From assembly GCA_036571765.1 (NCBI GenBank), contig BROE01000013.1, positions 6,829,008 to 6,893,007 of the forward strand: a stretch of 64,000 nucleotides of DNA, in the 5' to 3' direction. A model generated the notes under the pieces. That model worked only from the letters and a program-made list of their open reading frames with translations, had not been told where the DNA came from and ran no database searches. Position 1 is the stretch's first letter, and each line of letters begins with the position of its first letter. This document shows, in pieces, positions 20,241-34,815 of this stretch. Both the position numbers and the translations under genes were made by a program. This stretch comes from Plecoglossus altivelis. Lineage: Eukaryota; Chordata; Actinopteri; Osmeriformes; Plecoglossidae.

Positions 20241-23200
20241 GCGAACTGCCACAACCAGGGATAGCCAATGAGGCTGATCTGAGTGATAGGGCCTGTGCCA
20301 GGACCTCGTGAACATCTGGTGACCCTATGGGATCATTACTTAGCTTGCCGCTCTGACACATTCCCTGCTTTTAGCCGCTACACTTTATACATGTCATCAC
20401 CGGACAAACAGATATCCTCAAAGGCACCGACAGCGAGGCACGGCCAGGGTCAACTGCATTTCCACACGTGTCAGTACACGGCATCAGCTACAGTTGAAAA
20501 GCTGAAAATATTCACGGAAACGTTGTAAAAGACTACAGCGGAACGATACAATCGGCCAAAATACGACGTAGTTTAGCGCACATATTGTATAACGGTGTTA
20601 AAGAAAGAAACAGCATGCAGCATTGCAAGCTAATGTTAAGAGACCTAGAGGTCGGTATTTGGTGAACCATGATAAATATCTTCGCTACCGTCTTCATAAC
20701 AACATGATGGGACAAATCACAACACATTTTAATGATTGTGTCTAAGTGCAAACATGATCACTTACAAGACAATGGTTTTATTCTGGTTATTACTCATCAT
20801 GATGAACCACAGTCTCCTTGTAACAAGCCACCAGGATGAATGGGAGACTCCTCTAATTGGGCTGTTTTGTGGTTTTTCAACCATTTTACCATTGCAATCA
20901 CTCTGGTTCATCCGTGTATTTGTCTTAAAAGAGAGGCAGAGCTATTAGGTCTTTACGCAGGGCAGTCTGCCTGAGGGCCAGCTGGAATGAGTTCTCTCTC
21001 TGAGCAGCTCATCTGGTCGCCATGGCCGCGTTCGTAAACAGGAGGAACCACGTCCTACATAGTTTCTGTTCTGTCAGACATGATCCAAACATGTGCCACG
21101 GCAGACTGTGGCCAAGCTGGAGAGAGCGGGAGAGGAGAGCAAAGAGTGAGAGAGGTTGAAAGAAAGATAACGAGACAGGTACAAAAGAAAAAGAGAATAT
21201 GTAAGCTAGCCTATATAGAAATACAGAAGGAGACAGAGAGAAAGAGAGAGAGAGAGAGACAGAAAGAGACAGAGAGAGACAGAGACAGAAAATATCTAGA
21301 ATCAGTATGGCAGATCATGCATACAGAACAGACCGTGGGATTTTCTTTTAATTCCTTCAAATAAACATCCCAATGTCTCCATCTTCCTCTCCATCACATA
21401 ACCCTAACCTGAAGAGCCTTAGCCTACAGCCCCAGAACTCAGGAGGCCAGAAAAAAGGTCAACTATCAGACCACTCCAGCTTCAGTCCCAACAGTTAGTG
21501 AATAAGCTCTTTCCTCTGCAGGACTAGTCAATATTATAGGAAAGAGATAAGAAAATGTAGTAAAAGGTATGGAAATACAATATACAGGCAATGTGTAAAA
21601 AGACAATATGCACACAGTATAGTACCTTTGAATCAATTTCATCCAACTGCAAGTCTGAGCATCTTACATGGGCTAACCTAATGTAGCCTACTACTGGCAG
21701 GCAGCCAATTAGTTGACTGACAAGAAAGTTCAGCATACAGTTTAGATTGACAGACTTTACCTTGACCTATTGAAGGAACTAACGTAACGTATGATAGAAG
21801 AATTCATACGCAGGTAACAATATGTTTCATTGCAAACATGTACCTCCCAATTCGCTATGGTGTGAAGTAGAGTATAGGGGACAATCCTGTTAAAGTAGAA
21901 CGTAGTGTAAGTTTAAACTATTGAAAATGTAATAATTTCGTAATTTTGACTCAAAATAGTCACGAGGGTGATTGCTGTAAAGGTGGCACTTAGGCTACTA
22001 AACTACTTGTTCTTAAGTCACACCGCACAACTCAGAAAAGCAGTGATAATAAACTGCATCACGCTTCATGTTGTTAATAACACAACCTTACAGCTGAATG
22101 AAAAGAGAAAAACACAATGAAGGAAAGAAGCAACGTGATGTTCGCATTAGAAAATGCAGATTGCTATATTTCCAAATGCAAACAGCATCACCACAATAGG
22201 CACACAAACTCCCCAACGAACGACTCGACTTGGAATTTGCCCGACCTAACGGAGAAAAACGCTATCAATACCTTTCTTCTCTTCTCCCTCTCACTGTCAC
22301 CCGATCTTTTCATGTTCCTAGAGTTGTGTTTACACTACCTCGCTCTAACTTGAGGTTATGTTGGTAGTTGTAGTTTACCAGTAAGTGGTATCATGTATAT
22401 ATATAGACTTGACGACCATGTGTAACCTCAAAGTACTTTTTCTAAGAGTTAGTATAGTTGTAGAAGCATGAATATATTACATGATTTTTTTTTAAACAAA
22501 ACTGACATTATAGCAAATATACGTGTATTAAATAAAACTACATTTCCCACAACTGACTATAGCTTCTGACCCAGTCGTAACTTGACGCAAACGTGAAATC
22601 TGGTCGCGATGACGCGGCTGAACACTGTGCTGATTTGTAAATCATGTGAATCCTTTAGTGATGGGACAGAGCTATGAGAAAGTTGTTAAAATTGACGCAA
22701 ACGCACAACTTTATGTTTATGAAAGCCCCATTGACTTGCAGAGACTGGCACTTAAGAAGAAATAATGGAAAATAAGTAGGTTAAAACTACGTTGTACTTC
22801 ATCAAATGTCAACACTAAAGATTGAAATGCCACATGCCGAATTGTATTACCATACTGTTGTGCAGCTGATATTTTAAAACAAAGTCACATGTTTTGACGT
22901 TATTCGTTTTCTAATCGTTTTTATTTAAACATGCTATTTGAGAGTCAATGTGTATAAATAGCAATCATGCTGTTGTGCCAACATATATGCACCAACATTT
23001 TACACTACCTGTGCTGTTTCAGGTAACGCATCTCAAATCCAGGTGCTTTACTCATCTCCGTGGACAACCTTTTCAACTCACCTCCGACTGCGAGAGCAGA
23101 CCATCAACACACGGTGTATGTTTTTGCGCTTGTCTCACATAACGTGTGGATACAGGTACCTTCTCCCTTGGGGTCACCCATACCTCATAACATATTTTGA

Positions 23201-26200
23201 ATGGTGTTGAAATGTGCTGTGTCCATTATTCCTATCAAAGCACACATGTGAAAGACGCGAGGTTCACAGGGGAAGTGTGTAGGGTGGGGGGTAGTGAGTG
23301 AGGGGGGATTGCAAGGTTGGAAACACCTGCTATTTATTACTATTACAGACTTTGATCAGTGTCTTCATTAGTTTCCTTTGTAATCTCCTTCCTTTTATGG
23401 TAGAGCTGACCCAAGCAAGCCAGGTACAGTGATTTAACACACATGTTCTTTTCACCTGTCTTGTAAAAAGCTCAAAAGCTCTCTTGCTTTCAAAGATGTT
23501 ACGTGTCTCTGGCATCCTGCAGCCATAACCAGGAGTTCTTTTGATTCCTATTTATAACCTACATTTCCTCCCTTCTCTGTTCTCTTAAGAAGAGTATATG
23601 TTTAAAAAATATCTTCAGAAACACATTGCCAGAACTGGACCCATATGCATTCTCCTATAGAACATATGGTAGCATGCAGGGCTTTTCAGAACAGTAATGA
23701 AAAAAAGTTGTAATGATGTTATTGATAATTTCCCTTTAACTGGTTTATGTCTTGAGAACCTGTCCTCATCTCAATCCATCATTCCATTCCCTGTGTGTGC
23801 GAAGAACGATCCCTTACGCACATCCTGTCAATCATACTTCTGAAAGAAAAGGGAAAAAAAGAAATCTAAGAAAAGGAGGGTTGTGCGTCCCCATTTTGGG
23901 GCTGTCAGGTTGTCAGGACACCGTAAGTGTCAGGCAGCGTAAGTGATCCTAATGCGCAGGTTCTTCATGGTGAAATGGCCAATTATGTCTGTCGACAATA
24001 CCCATCATTCTTCCCCCTGTGAATCAGGATATTCACTATATTTACTTCAAGCATGTCCATTCCAGAGAGTTCAGCAGAGGGCAGGGGCAGTTCTGTACAC
24101 TCAGATGTGGCATGTGACTCTGGGATGGAAAAAAGAAGGACTTTGAACTTTTGTAGCTCATCATACTGTACAGCATGTCCCTTTCTGTAGTCAGGCCAAG
24201 ATACCGAAGCACACGGTGGGAGTATGTTTCCTGTTAATGCACATCACATCAGCTCTGGATGACCCATTGACAAGACTCCTCTTCTGTGATATAATGAGCG
24301 TATAAAAAGCTGGGGAGAAATCAAAGGTGAGGACGGAGCGGTGCCAGAAATGCAGTTGAGCACATTAAAGGAAGACAGACACTATTGTGCAGTCGTTGTA
24401 TTAAAACCAGAGCTCTGACCCAGCGTTCAGTTTCAGCCAATTCCTCAAACTATGGCAAGGCCTGAAAATAAATAAATAGAGACAGGCTCTTTTGTGAATG
24501 ATGATATGTTTCCTCTGTGGGAGTTTAAATTGGGCCACCTACACATATTATTGCATTATCAAATTGTTGTGTGGTTTCCACAGACTAAAAGACAGGACCA
24601 GGGGAAAAACTACTGGAAATTCTGCAAACAATAGTCCGGGTTTAGTCTTGTACTGTGAGTGAACTTTGCTCAAGGTACTAAGTATGTGAAACCAGATTTC
24701 AGCCACCAAAACTCTTGCCAGGATTTACTCTTAGCATATTGTGGTGCATCCATGAAGACGAGGGAGTTTTGATTTTGATTTGTATTGAATGAGCATATGG
24801 AGAGAGTATGTGCCTTCGAAGCTTGCTAGCCGTCAATGATAAGCCTTAGGAAACAGTTATTTGTCAGTGCTATAAAGCAGATTGCTGCCCAGTGGTTTCA
24901 ATTAACATCAAAGAGCTCTTCACAGGCAGTAATAGTTATATCAGAACCTGAAATGTATTATTTAGGTTCCGCGCTGGAGTCCTCCAAACGATTATGTCCC
25001 CCTTTCAAAAGAGATTTTCTTTTCTTGCTGACTTTTACATTCCGTCTGTTCAGCCTTTTCGTTTTTCTTCCAGTGGTGTATTTCTTTGATGCGGCCCACC
25101 TCAGCCCCATCACAGACTGTTTTTGCCACCGGGGTACCTGGCTGAGATTGGAAGGCCAATTAGCTGGGTTAAAGATATTAATAAGAGGACACTGTCTGAT
25201 GGTCGTGTGGTAGATTTTAAGCAAGTACAAATTCAAAGCAGGCCTATACTGAATATTTTTGATCTAACTCTAGCTTCATGTTATTTGATTAGTTAGTGTT
25301 GTTTTATTTCATGTCCATGTTCTGGTACTGTACGCCACACAAACAGGACTTTAAATTGAACCGCTTTTTATTTTCGGAGGTTTTGCAAGTCATCAGTATT
25401 GCCAACCTCTGCAATTATGCTCCGATTATGTCAAAGTTTCAGCACACAAGGTCGGTGGTGACTGTAGCAAGCATCCTGAGGTGATTTGGTTATTTCCCTT
25501 CTATCCAATAGTCCAGTCAGATAAACTTCCAATATTATACTTTACTTGCCCAGTATCACCACTATGCAGTGGCTTCAACTATAGAACCAACATGGGAATA
25601 TTAACATGAGAGCCACCCGTGCAAGTCAGAGGATTATCTCCCCTCTGTCTTTGCTTTAGTTCTACAAGTGAGACTGATGCTCCAACCCAGAAACAGAGCT
25701 CTGCAGGGTTACAGCTTTTCCCTTCGTCTGCTTTGGTGGCCCCTAGCCGGAATGGCGTTTAAGCCCTGGCAACCCCTCGGCCGAGGCTAGCAGGCCCCAA
25801 TAAAATGATTCACAAAGTACATACACCATTCGATACATGTTGATTAAGCCTCAATAAATGATCAGACAGCACCGCAAGAAAAAGCCCCTGTGGTTAGCGA
25901 ACAGAGAGAGCGTGCAGCCCCTGGTCTAAGATGTGGTATACCTCCGAGGCCGGGATCGTTTCCAGACACCGTCAGCAGGAAGTGCTTTGCCATTGCTGTG
26001 ATTTGAATACCATGATCACTGAAGAGTTTTATAGGAAACCCATTAAAAGTGAGGTTTGACATACAAAAGAGCCCCTGTTCAAATCTCACGCACAATGTCA
26101 GGCTGAAAGACATTAGAGAAGGATCCACGGAAGCGTCCATCTCTCGGCGTGTGTGTGTCCGTGCCTCGTGAGCCGCCATCGCAGGGAACATCTTTTACGG

Positions 26201-29200
26201 AGACGACTCCCCTTTAGAGGATGGTTTTATCACTCGCCGCCACGTTGGAAATTAATCTCACATTCAGATGCACAGGATGAGCTTAAGTTTTATTTAAGTT
26301 TGGCTGTAGGAAAGTAGCAACTTTATAAGTTAAAGGATACAGCAAATATAGGAGTTATGGTAGATTCATTTGAGGTAGAAAAAAATGACCCAGAATGACT
26401 CTTAACCCCATGCTTTTCATAGTTGTGTTTATAAACTGCCATCTCTTCTCATTAATACTCCAATTACGTCTGAGTTACAGTTGTCAAGCACATCAAAGAA
26501 CCTGGGTGAACAATAGCTAAAATGGCATTAATATGATATGCAAGAGTCCAACGAATATTGGGAACGATCCCTTTGAAGGAAGCATGTTTTGCATTACAGA
26601 GTTTTATTGGGGCTTTTCTGGTCTTTAATGTGCATGTTTTCCCCCTGACTCAGTGTTACCAGGTTTTGGCCTCTTTGGTGGTTGTCTATTTTAGGTCATG
26701 CTCAGTTTGTCCTGTTGCAGACCAGCTCAACTTCGAGAGGCCATTCAAGTCTCTCTACTATTTACTCAAACCTCAAACCTCAGGACATACCAGCATCTGA
26801 CAGTTAAGTCAGTAAGACTTTGGTATAACATTCAGATCAACCATGGAGTATAGCCACTCATACACTCTTATTCTCAGCATTCTCTATATGACTGGTAGGA
26901 ATAACATCCATATAGATTCAAATTATTTATTTAAATTTAGATGGGGTTTTTTTCATTCACAGTATGTCAGATTGGCATGTGTCGTGTTCTACACATGCTC
27001 ACCTCCTCTTTAATTAAGCTCGACTGTGGAAATAAGAAGTTTTTTTCGGACACATATTCAATCCCCCTTACCCCACGTCAAAGTCTGAGATTCCAAAAAG
27101 ATATTGTGGTCGACTGAGCTGCAAATGAAATTAGGTGCGTGTCTATTGTCACAACTGATTTCAATTCCATGGAGATTTATTTATGTGTCCGTTCAGTTTG
27201 AAATCGATCAACCCAGTGATGTTGCACTGGGTAGAGAGAGAGAGAGCGTGTCCATGTGGGGTGCGATCCTCATGCTCTGTGAAGTCGAGATATTGTGAAT
27301 GCTTTTCAGACCTTGCGCAACATGTGTCTTATTGTCTGTTTGGTTTGGCCTTACAAAGACAGCAGCTTCTGGTTATCCAGAGCCCCATTAATGGCTTTGA
27401 TCTCAGATCCCAAATACGCCTTGTTTTCATTTAAGATGTGTTCCATGGCTGTGTTGTTGCAGACGGATTGTGAACACTCAGAGGCTCTGTGATTCCTCCT
27501 CTTGTTCAACATGATGCCTCATTAGCCAAAGATTTTCAGCTCATGCTAGCAGTTCAGGACTGCAACACAGACAAGAACGTCATGCGATTAGTCAGTGTTC
27601 TTGTTCTTGTCAACTGTGTCATTCTCTTTGCCGTCTTCCTCATCGTCCTTGTAATCGCCATCATCCTCATCATCACCACCGCGAACTGCTACTCTGCTCT
27701 CTCTCCTGGAATTCAGATTGGATGTCCTCCCCAGATAAAGTATCGTATGTGACAGAAACCTTGCTGCATCGTCGATGAGCAACATGATGATTAAAGACAA
27801 TAAACATTTCAGGGATGACGCAGACACGCTCTAGACACGCAGTGATTTGTGCTCTTGGTGTTGATATTGCTACGTCAAGCTAACTGTTTGACCTCTCGAG
27901 GAGTGCACCCCACGTGTCACCCTGCCCACACACCTAGAACTAACACTTTCCAGCCAGCCGTCTGTCGGCCACACCAAAACTGTCTCCAGTCATCATCTGC
28001 AACCATTAAGCAGTTTTTGCAAATTATGTTGTTTTGCAACCCTTAGTGCTGAGCCAGATTACTAAAAAAATGTGTGACTGCATTAGCGCACAGAAGACAA
28101 ACGTCTTGACAACGGAGCTTTCTTGAAATTGCAACAGCTTTTTAACATGCAAGGATCACATGTCAGGGAGCCAAGTCACCCTTTTCTACATTGTTCCAGA
28201 TACAGATCTTGGACAGCATCCCAGCGTTTTTGCTTATTTGTCTTTTATAAAAAATAAAATACAAAAAAATCGAAAGGACAACTATTAGAGCTGTGCCAAA
28301 GCACCCCTAGGCCTTTGATATGCGAAAGACCCAAAAGTGGAGACTGCTCTCCTCCCTAGTCAGCTGGTACCCAGATGTGTGTGCGGAGGGAGCCCGCTGT
28401 CTGAACCGAACACAGATTAGTGACTCGTTTTTTTCTATCCCTAATAAATAAAGCCCCATTGCATGCTGGGGTATGTGTGAGGGGAAAATAACAGCACCCT
28501 CCAATCAGTAGCAGGTGGGGCAGCTTGGTGGCCGCCTATAATGCTTTTCTTATCATAAAATAACAGCACTTTTATCTTTAATTGTGGTTGAGGAGCTTGG
28601 GTTTGGGATAGAGCTGCATAAAAAGGGTGTTTTCATATTTTATTATTTTTCCGATTGTTTGGGGATACTTTTACTACATTTGTGATGATGGCCAAGCCAC
28701 TTATTTCCAGCAAACGTTTCCAGATATGCTGTTTATTGTTTCACTTTCACCAGAGTAATTGAAACAACCAATTTGCCTCTAAGAGAAATGACAAGGAAAT
28801 ATTGATGAAGTGATGGCCATTACCTCAGTAGTGTTCTTTGAGTGAGTGTGTGTGTGTGTGTGTTAATGCAATCTTTTGGGCATGTGACCTGGAATGTTCA
28901 CATCAATGACAAAAGAGGAAACAGCTGTGCGAAAGATAGTGACAACGCAGTCGATCGGGTCAAAGGTGAACTGCAAGTGACCATGTGGTGTAAGCCCATT
29001 ACACGCATCTAGCTACACCTCTCTGCTGTAAGCCACAAACACCTCATGAAGGTACTCAGTACCTTACGTCTTTCGCTTTTGCTGTCCTACCCTCCTGACA
29101 TGGATTGGAACATTCCTGCCATCAAAACAATGGCACACAAGTCACTGCTGTCAGACTGAAGTGGGTCATAGGTAGAAACAGCAGGATATGTTCTCTGCTG

Positions 29201-29995
29201 GGTAGAATGATGGCCTCCAGGACAGTTTTCTTTAAACATAGAGGAGGAAAGCTATGATGAAAGGACCAGAGAATGAGATGACACGCACTGTCTGGATAAT
29301 TCCCTGGCTCCTTATGAACAGAGGCATTAGCTAGCTTTTCTTTCCGTCACAGCAGACAATACCTTCATGTGAGTCAGTCAACTCAGGTGTCTCGCATGTA
29401 TGTCATCAGAGGGCCTGCAACATAATCAAATTACCTAGTTTAAATGAGACCAGACACTGTCTAGTTGTAGTTCATAGTCCCAAACGCTCTACAGCAAGGA
29501 ATGGTATGGAATCTTGTATGTTCTCCGGCTAGAAATATACGGTGTAACTCAGTAGATGCTGTGGTAGACTGCCATGCATGTCAGTTTTAGGTGAGGATGT
29601 TGGTTAACCGCATATTCCGACCAACACCCTGCTGCGGACCAGAGTTCAAGTCTATTTTTGATGCACTGAAATAGAAAGAAAGTTAAACCCATTATGACCC
29701 CTTCTCACATGTGACCCCAGTTTCACGCCTTGTAAATCAACTGTCATTAAAAAGTGCTAGAAAAGCAGTTGTTCCAAATGCAGAGCCACAAAAACATAAG
29801 ACAGCCATTTGGGGGTTTTCCCATAGCCCTTAGCTGTTGGTAATTAGTCAGCACCGGGAGATAAAACATGTGATTGGAAGAGGGACACGATGTGGCGATG
29901 GCAGACTGCGGTTTCTGAATCACAAATTCCTCAGGGAGAGGAGACGCAAGTCTGTCACAGAGGGAAGCGACTGATTTAAGGCGTTGTTTCTAGTC
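20241..29995. other. Long non-coding stretch, no gene seen
   Basis: Nearly 10 kb with only short simple repeats: GA-rich 21120-21290, a short GA at 27233-27246 and GT at 28843-28863. Stretches such as 24250-24390 (with GCGTATAAAAAGCTGG, a TATA-like string) and 25780-26080 look unique and possibly conserved. Open frames are short and unrelated to any protein I recognise. Confidence 0.5.
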
Positions 29996-30110
29996 AATTA
30001 CGTGCTTTGAGACAGCACAGAGGGTTTTAATTGCTAACATGAAATTACAGAGCAAAATTGCGGCGCATATGTATTTAGGTAGAGACAAAGTCTGTGTTGT
30101 ATTTTAGTGC
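29995..30110. promoter_or_regulatory. Candidate conserved non-coding element
   Basis: Short unique segment with GTCAATTACGTGC, TTTTAATTGCTAAC and CATGAAATTACAG, dense in homeodomain cores. No open frame and no repeats. Confidence 0.35.
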
Positions 30111-33100
30111 CTAATATTTTTTGGTGCAGCTTTTATCATGGAGGCCTTGAAGTGTTTTAGACGAACGTGGACAATGTTCTTTTAGCTCTTATTGTACCTT
30201 TGTTTCAATGTGGGATATTTTGACAGACAGCGATGGTCCTTCCATCTACTGTTCAAATTGTACAATACAATTACATATATCTTAGCTACAGACGTACATT
30301 TGTGCACTGAGATCAATCTACCCAAGTCCAAAGCAATACCATACTATACCCCTGAATTTTGAAGCATATTCATTTTCTTAAAACGTACACTTTGTGCAAC
30401 CTTTGTGTTCCACACGATGCCAAACTCTCAGATGACTCCCCAAGTTGCATTTGTATGTTATTGTGGCTGCGTTAATGTTTCAAAGGCACCAAACAGGCTT
30501 GTTTCCCTGCTGTGTCTGGCTTGGCCTTGGTTCTAGATGATCTTGTGGACAGATGTGTGTGTTTCTGAGTGCATGCGTTCGTATGGGTGTACTATATGCG
30601 TCTGTGTGTGTGTGTGTGGGTGGGTTTAAGTCAGTATGTGATTTACTTACAGTGTGTGTGCATGCAAATGTGCCAGCAAGTGTGTGTGTGGGTAACGCGC
30701 CTGTTGTGGGGAAGAACGACGCAATGTCAACAAACAACAAACAACAACAACAGGAGTCGTGCTAGCTGCCACTGAGCCTTAGCTATGTTGTAATTATAAT
30801 GGGATGAAAACGAGGGGGCCAACCGGGCTTCTAACCATAACCAAACATTTCTCTGAGGCGCAGGATTACAGGAAGAAATTGAATGAGGTCTGAGCTGGTT
30901 CTCCTCTGCCTGCCACATGTCACTGTTGCCTGGTCACTGATCCTACAGCCTGCTCGTCTGCCACCGGCCATCAGGTCTGCACACCAGATGTGAGCTGTGG
31001 TCACAGTCTACCATAGCTGTGATTCACCCTGGGTGTGCACTCTGGGTGTGTGCGTGTCTGTGTATATGGGTCTTCTAAAGCTCCTATGATCTTCCAGTCT
31101 ATGCTGCCTCCCCCTGGCTGGGTGTGATATTACTAACCTACTACGTGTGTGTTGGAGAAAAATAACTTTTAAAGCGCATGACGTCCCAGAGTACTATCTT
31201 GGGCAGAGAGAAAAGTATTCTTCCGTTTGAAAACTCTCAGATGACAATCCACACTTTCCAGACAGAATGACTCACAGCGAGCTATTGGTCGCTCAAGAAC
31301 AAGGAATTTTTATGTGAAAAATATTTCACTCATCAGCTTGAGGAGATATGTCCCCACAAAAGCCATGACTAACAGTGCAGTAAGTGAATATTCAGCTTTG
31401 GTTTTCACTGTCATTATCCTGCAACAGAAAAACCCCATCAGAGCAGTTCTTAGAAACAGCCATCCCTTATCATGACTAGTCTAAACTTGCAACACAATTA
31501 ACGTAAGCCCCCTGCCTGAGAAACAGAAGAAATACCAATGTTGTGGAAAGTGTTCCGTCTCTGTGGATATACATTGCAATATATCTTGTCCAATTATGGA
31601 AGCTGGGGGCTTCATCCAATTTGCTGAGTCACTCAAGTTTCAATAAAAAGCCCGGTCTGTTAAACCCCAGTAAAGCTGGAGCCAGGGGCATTATTGTGAC
31701 CTGCTAATTGTCCCCCTTCTCCTCTTTCCTGCCCAGCACATCTCAAGCTGACCCCTGCGTAACATCCTGATGATAGATATCAAATTTAACACTTTAATTG
31801 GCCGCAATAAAACAACACAAAGCTTTGCTTTGTTTTCAAAACACCCCTGCCAAATAAGGAGAGAATGCAGCTAGCAGCTTCCAGAGCTCTGGGATGCTGG
31901 AGCAGAGGTCCCTGGGGAGGTGGGATGGGGGGTTTTTGGGAGTGCTTGTTGAGTTCTGCAAAACTCATGTCACCCCACTCCAGTCTATGCCCAGCTCCTT
32001 TCCAGGTCAGGTGGGAGAAGGTCCTGGGACCCCCTCCAGGAGAAAGAGAAAAAGAGGGGGACCCATGGGGGGGGGGGTTAGTTGTATGCGGACAGAATGG
32101 TTTTGTCAGCAGCCTGTTGCTTGAGTTTGTTTGGAGCTGCGGTCCCCGTTGGAATATGTAACCAAATTCCTTCCCCTGTCCCACAATCGGAGTGCACTGC
32201 CAGATTCCCTGGCAACGAGGCCCTGAATTAGGGCCAGTCCTCCTGCTCATCCCACAAAGCCTTTCATGTTCCCAAACCGCAGGCTGAGAGAGGCGCCTCG
32301 GTTTCAACAGCAGCAGACCAGCATATGTTTGCCTAATTCCTGAGACATGATGACAGTGGTCTTCAAGCCACGAAAAGACTGCTTCGGGATTTCTTCTTTA
32401 TTTATTTTTTTGCGCCTTAATTATTATTTTCTGTTGTTGATGATTTCCAATACTCACATGCCACGTTTTCTCATGACATGTGTTCTTATATGTACCCCCC
32501 CCTCCCCTGTGCGCCCACGCACCCATCCCTACCACCACCACCCGCCCTTCCCACAAGGCCGAGCCACCCCGTGACCCTATGAGAGGGGAAACCAAGGAGC
32601 TGCGGAGGAGGTGTTTCATTGGCCAACGGGAGACAGAATTATGGTCGGGTATTACCCACAACTGCAGGGTGCTGGACGAGATCACACATCCGAGAGGTGG
32701 ACACGCTTAGCCTTCCCGCCACAGGTCACACTAGATTACCTAGAACCACCCCTTAGTGACATAAAGATTGGGGCGGCAAGAAAACCAACGCCCAACATCA
32801 CACCACAATGTCTTTTTGACCTCCTGTTCACACTTACTGCCTGAAGTCACCAGACTGCACTGTTAGAGAATTAGAACGTGTCTTTTGTGGCACAATGACC
32901 TCAGAGACCATAGTGGCTGGCTGGAATTCATAATACTGGATATCTACCAAGCGATCTAAAGCTTGCTACCAGTAAGCACTGGACCTATGGAGGAGTTAGG
33001 AAGAACACAGAGCCCTATAAAGCTCCTGGAGTCAGAAGGAAGGTCTATTCAGCCAAGGGAAACAAGCAACAGTATCAAGCGAAAATAATCTGAATTCAGT

Positions 33101-34445
33101 GGCATATAATGGTGGTTTGCTTTGAATGGGGAAGGTATTCATATATTCTGCTCTTGATTCCACTTATCTGTGGCCCTGCTGTTCTTTCTCTCTCCCTTCG
33201 GGCTCGTCTTTGGGAGTTAAGAGTATTTGGCTCACGCCGACGGCCTGTGGCTGTCATTGCATGTGTTTAGTTTCACCACCAGTTTCCTATGGCTTACTGA
33301 GCCCATGCTAGCCTGTGTGATGGCGTGTGACACACACTTATCCCCCGGCAAATCTACCGGCCTTGCCCTGCCAACTCAAACAGCCCTCTCTATACCGCTG
33401 ACGTCCAACCCAATATCTTTGGACTTTTACAGGCGTGTAGTTTTTTTTTTTCTTTCCCTGTCGTTTTCATGTACAAAAATCTGACCATAGTTTCAAATAC
33501 TCAATCATTAAATCCTCGGAACTGCTCGCAGAAACAGCCAGAGTTTATTTTATTCCTGGATGTACAGACAGCCGCAGCACATTTTTAGAAGCCGTGGCAG
33601 CAGCCGTGTGTATTTTAACGCGCTAGGCCATATGTGGCACACTGACCCTTTCCATAAACAGGGCTGTCTGCTGCACACCATGGGCCTGGTTCACCCCTTA
33701 AAGAAGGGATGCGGATGGGGAGGGGGGGGGGCTTGTTGAGGAGAGCGGGGTTGGGACTGCCTTTGGGAGGGGCGGCTCTGGGTCTAGTTTGTTTGAGAGT
33801 CATGCTGGAGCGGTTTCCCTTTGTGGAGTGGTGGGCAGCACTTAAAACTCCCTCATTTGACTGGGCTCCAGTTCCTTCTTGTGTCAGTCCCAGCCAAAGA
33901 ACCCCATCCTTCTGTTCACCAGAAGGTTGCTCAAATTAACATGAAAAGCTTTTCCTGTTCTTTGACCATTAGACGGCCACCGAATCCAAACATGTGACTG
34001 TACCAATTCCAGGCCCTATCCATTCATCCACCATTGGGGCTGCCGACAGTATGTTGGTTCACTAATATCAGGTTTGGGTAGATGAAATGGTCCTCTTCTC
34101 AAAATGGATCTGAGATGCTGTCTTTGTTGCAGGCCTTTCGTGATGTGGGTGGTCAGAGTTGAAAGGCGGTTGGGAGTTGGTCTGGGGCCCCCAAGTCGGA
34201 GGTGGGGGGCCTCAGGGGTGGAGTGTCTCCTCCAGGCTGCCCTACCTGTGGGTATCAGGTGTTGGGCGAACTGGGAGGCTGGGCAGAGCCTGGGGTAATT
34301 ACATGTGCATGTGAGGGGAGGGCTCTGGGGTGTAATGAGGGCTGGAGGATGTCGCCGTCTTTGCGGGTGGTCTCTATCCTGTCCTCGACACCGATCCGTT
34401 TGCTCCTCTGTCTGCGTGTGCTCACGCGAAACACCCCCTGTCCCT

Positions 34446-34447
<2 letters not shown>
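30111..34447. other. Non-coding stretch, no gene seen
   Basis: Includes a GT tract (about 30600-30622), a G run near 32067 and GT-rich imperfect repeats. The minus-strand open frame 31786-32307 has no homology I can name and no coding-like signals. Nothing else supported. Confidence 0.5.

Positions 34448-34478
<31 letters not shown>
34448..34478. repeat. 31-base C homopolymer
   Basis: Uninterrupted run of 31 C, the third such long G/C homopolymer in the window. It produces spurious proline- and glycine-rich open frames on both strands. Confidence 0.95.
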
Positions 34479-34479
<1 letters not shown>

Positions 34480-34599
34480 ACCCCCAACCCCGACTCCAGC
34501 CCTTGGACCAGCGGACCCTATGAGCTGCCGTCCCCAGCCCCACCCACCACACCCCCGTCCGGCCAGCCAGCCCAACTCCCCGCAAGCCCCCAGGCATTT

Positions 34600-34815
34600 C
34601 ATCACATTACATCAGATCAAAAGCAATAAGCTAATTACAAACGACTGTGGGCACGCAAGCAGTAAATACAGAATCAACATAATTGATTTAATCCTCTCAG
34701 TGCTAAGTGAAAAACTTGTCAATGCCTTGGCCAAAATTACAGCCTTCTTCTCCGGAGCAACTGCGACAATTGGCTGTATTAAAAGGATCACATGGAGTTC
34801 ATTCAACCCAAGTAA
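34600..34815. promoter_or_regulatory. Candidate conserved non-coding element
   Basis: Unique AT-rich segment with AATAAGCTAATTACAAACG, CATAATTGATTTAATCC and GACAATTGGCTGTATTAAAAG, packed with homeodomain cores. Though an open frame happens to run through it, that frame starts in a C homopolymer and has no protein similarity I recognise. Enhancer-like by appearance. Confidence 0.45.

Noticed and set aside
24301..24311. TATA-box-like TATAAAAAG
   Set aside because: No initiator, exon or open frame follows. AT-rich DNA gives such strings by chance.
31786..32307. 173-codon minus-strand open frame
   Set aside because: No recognisable domain, and the composition reflects G runs in the DNA.
34016..34597. 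193-codon minus-strand open frame with a glycine run
   Set aside because: The glycine run is only the reverse of the C homopolymer. Nothing recognisable on either side.
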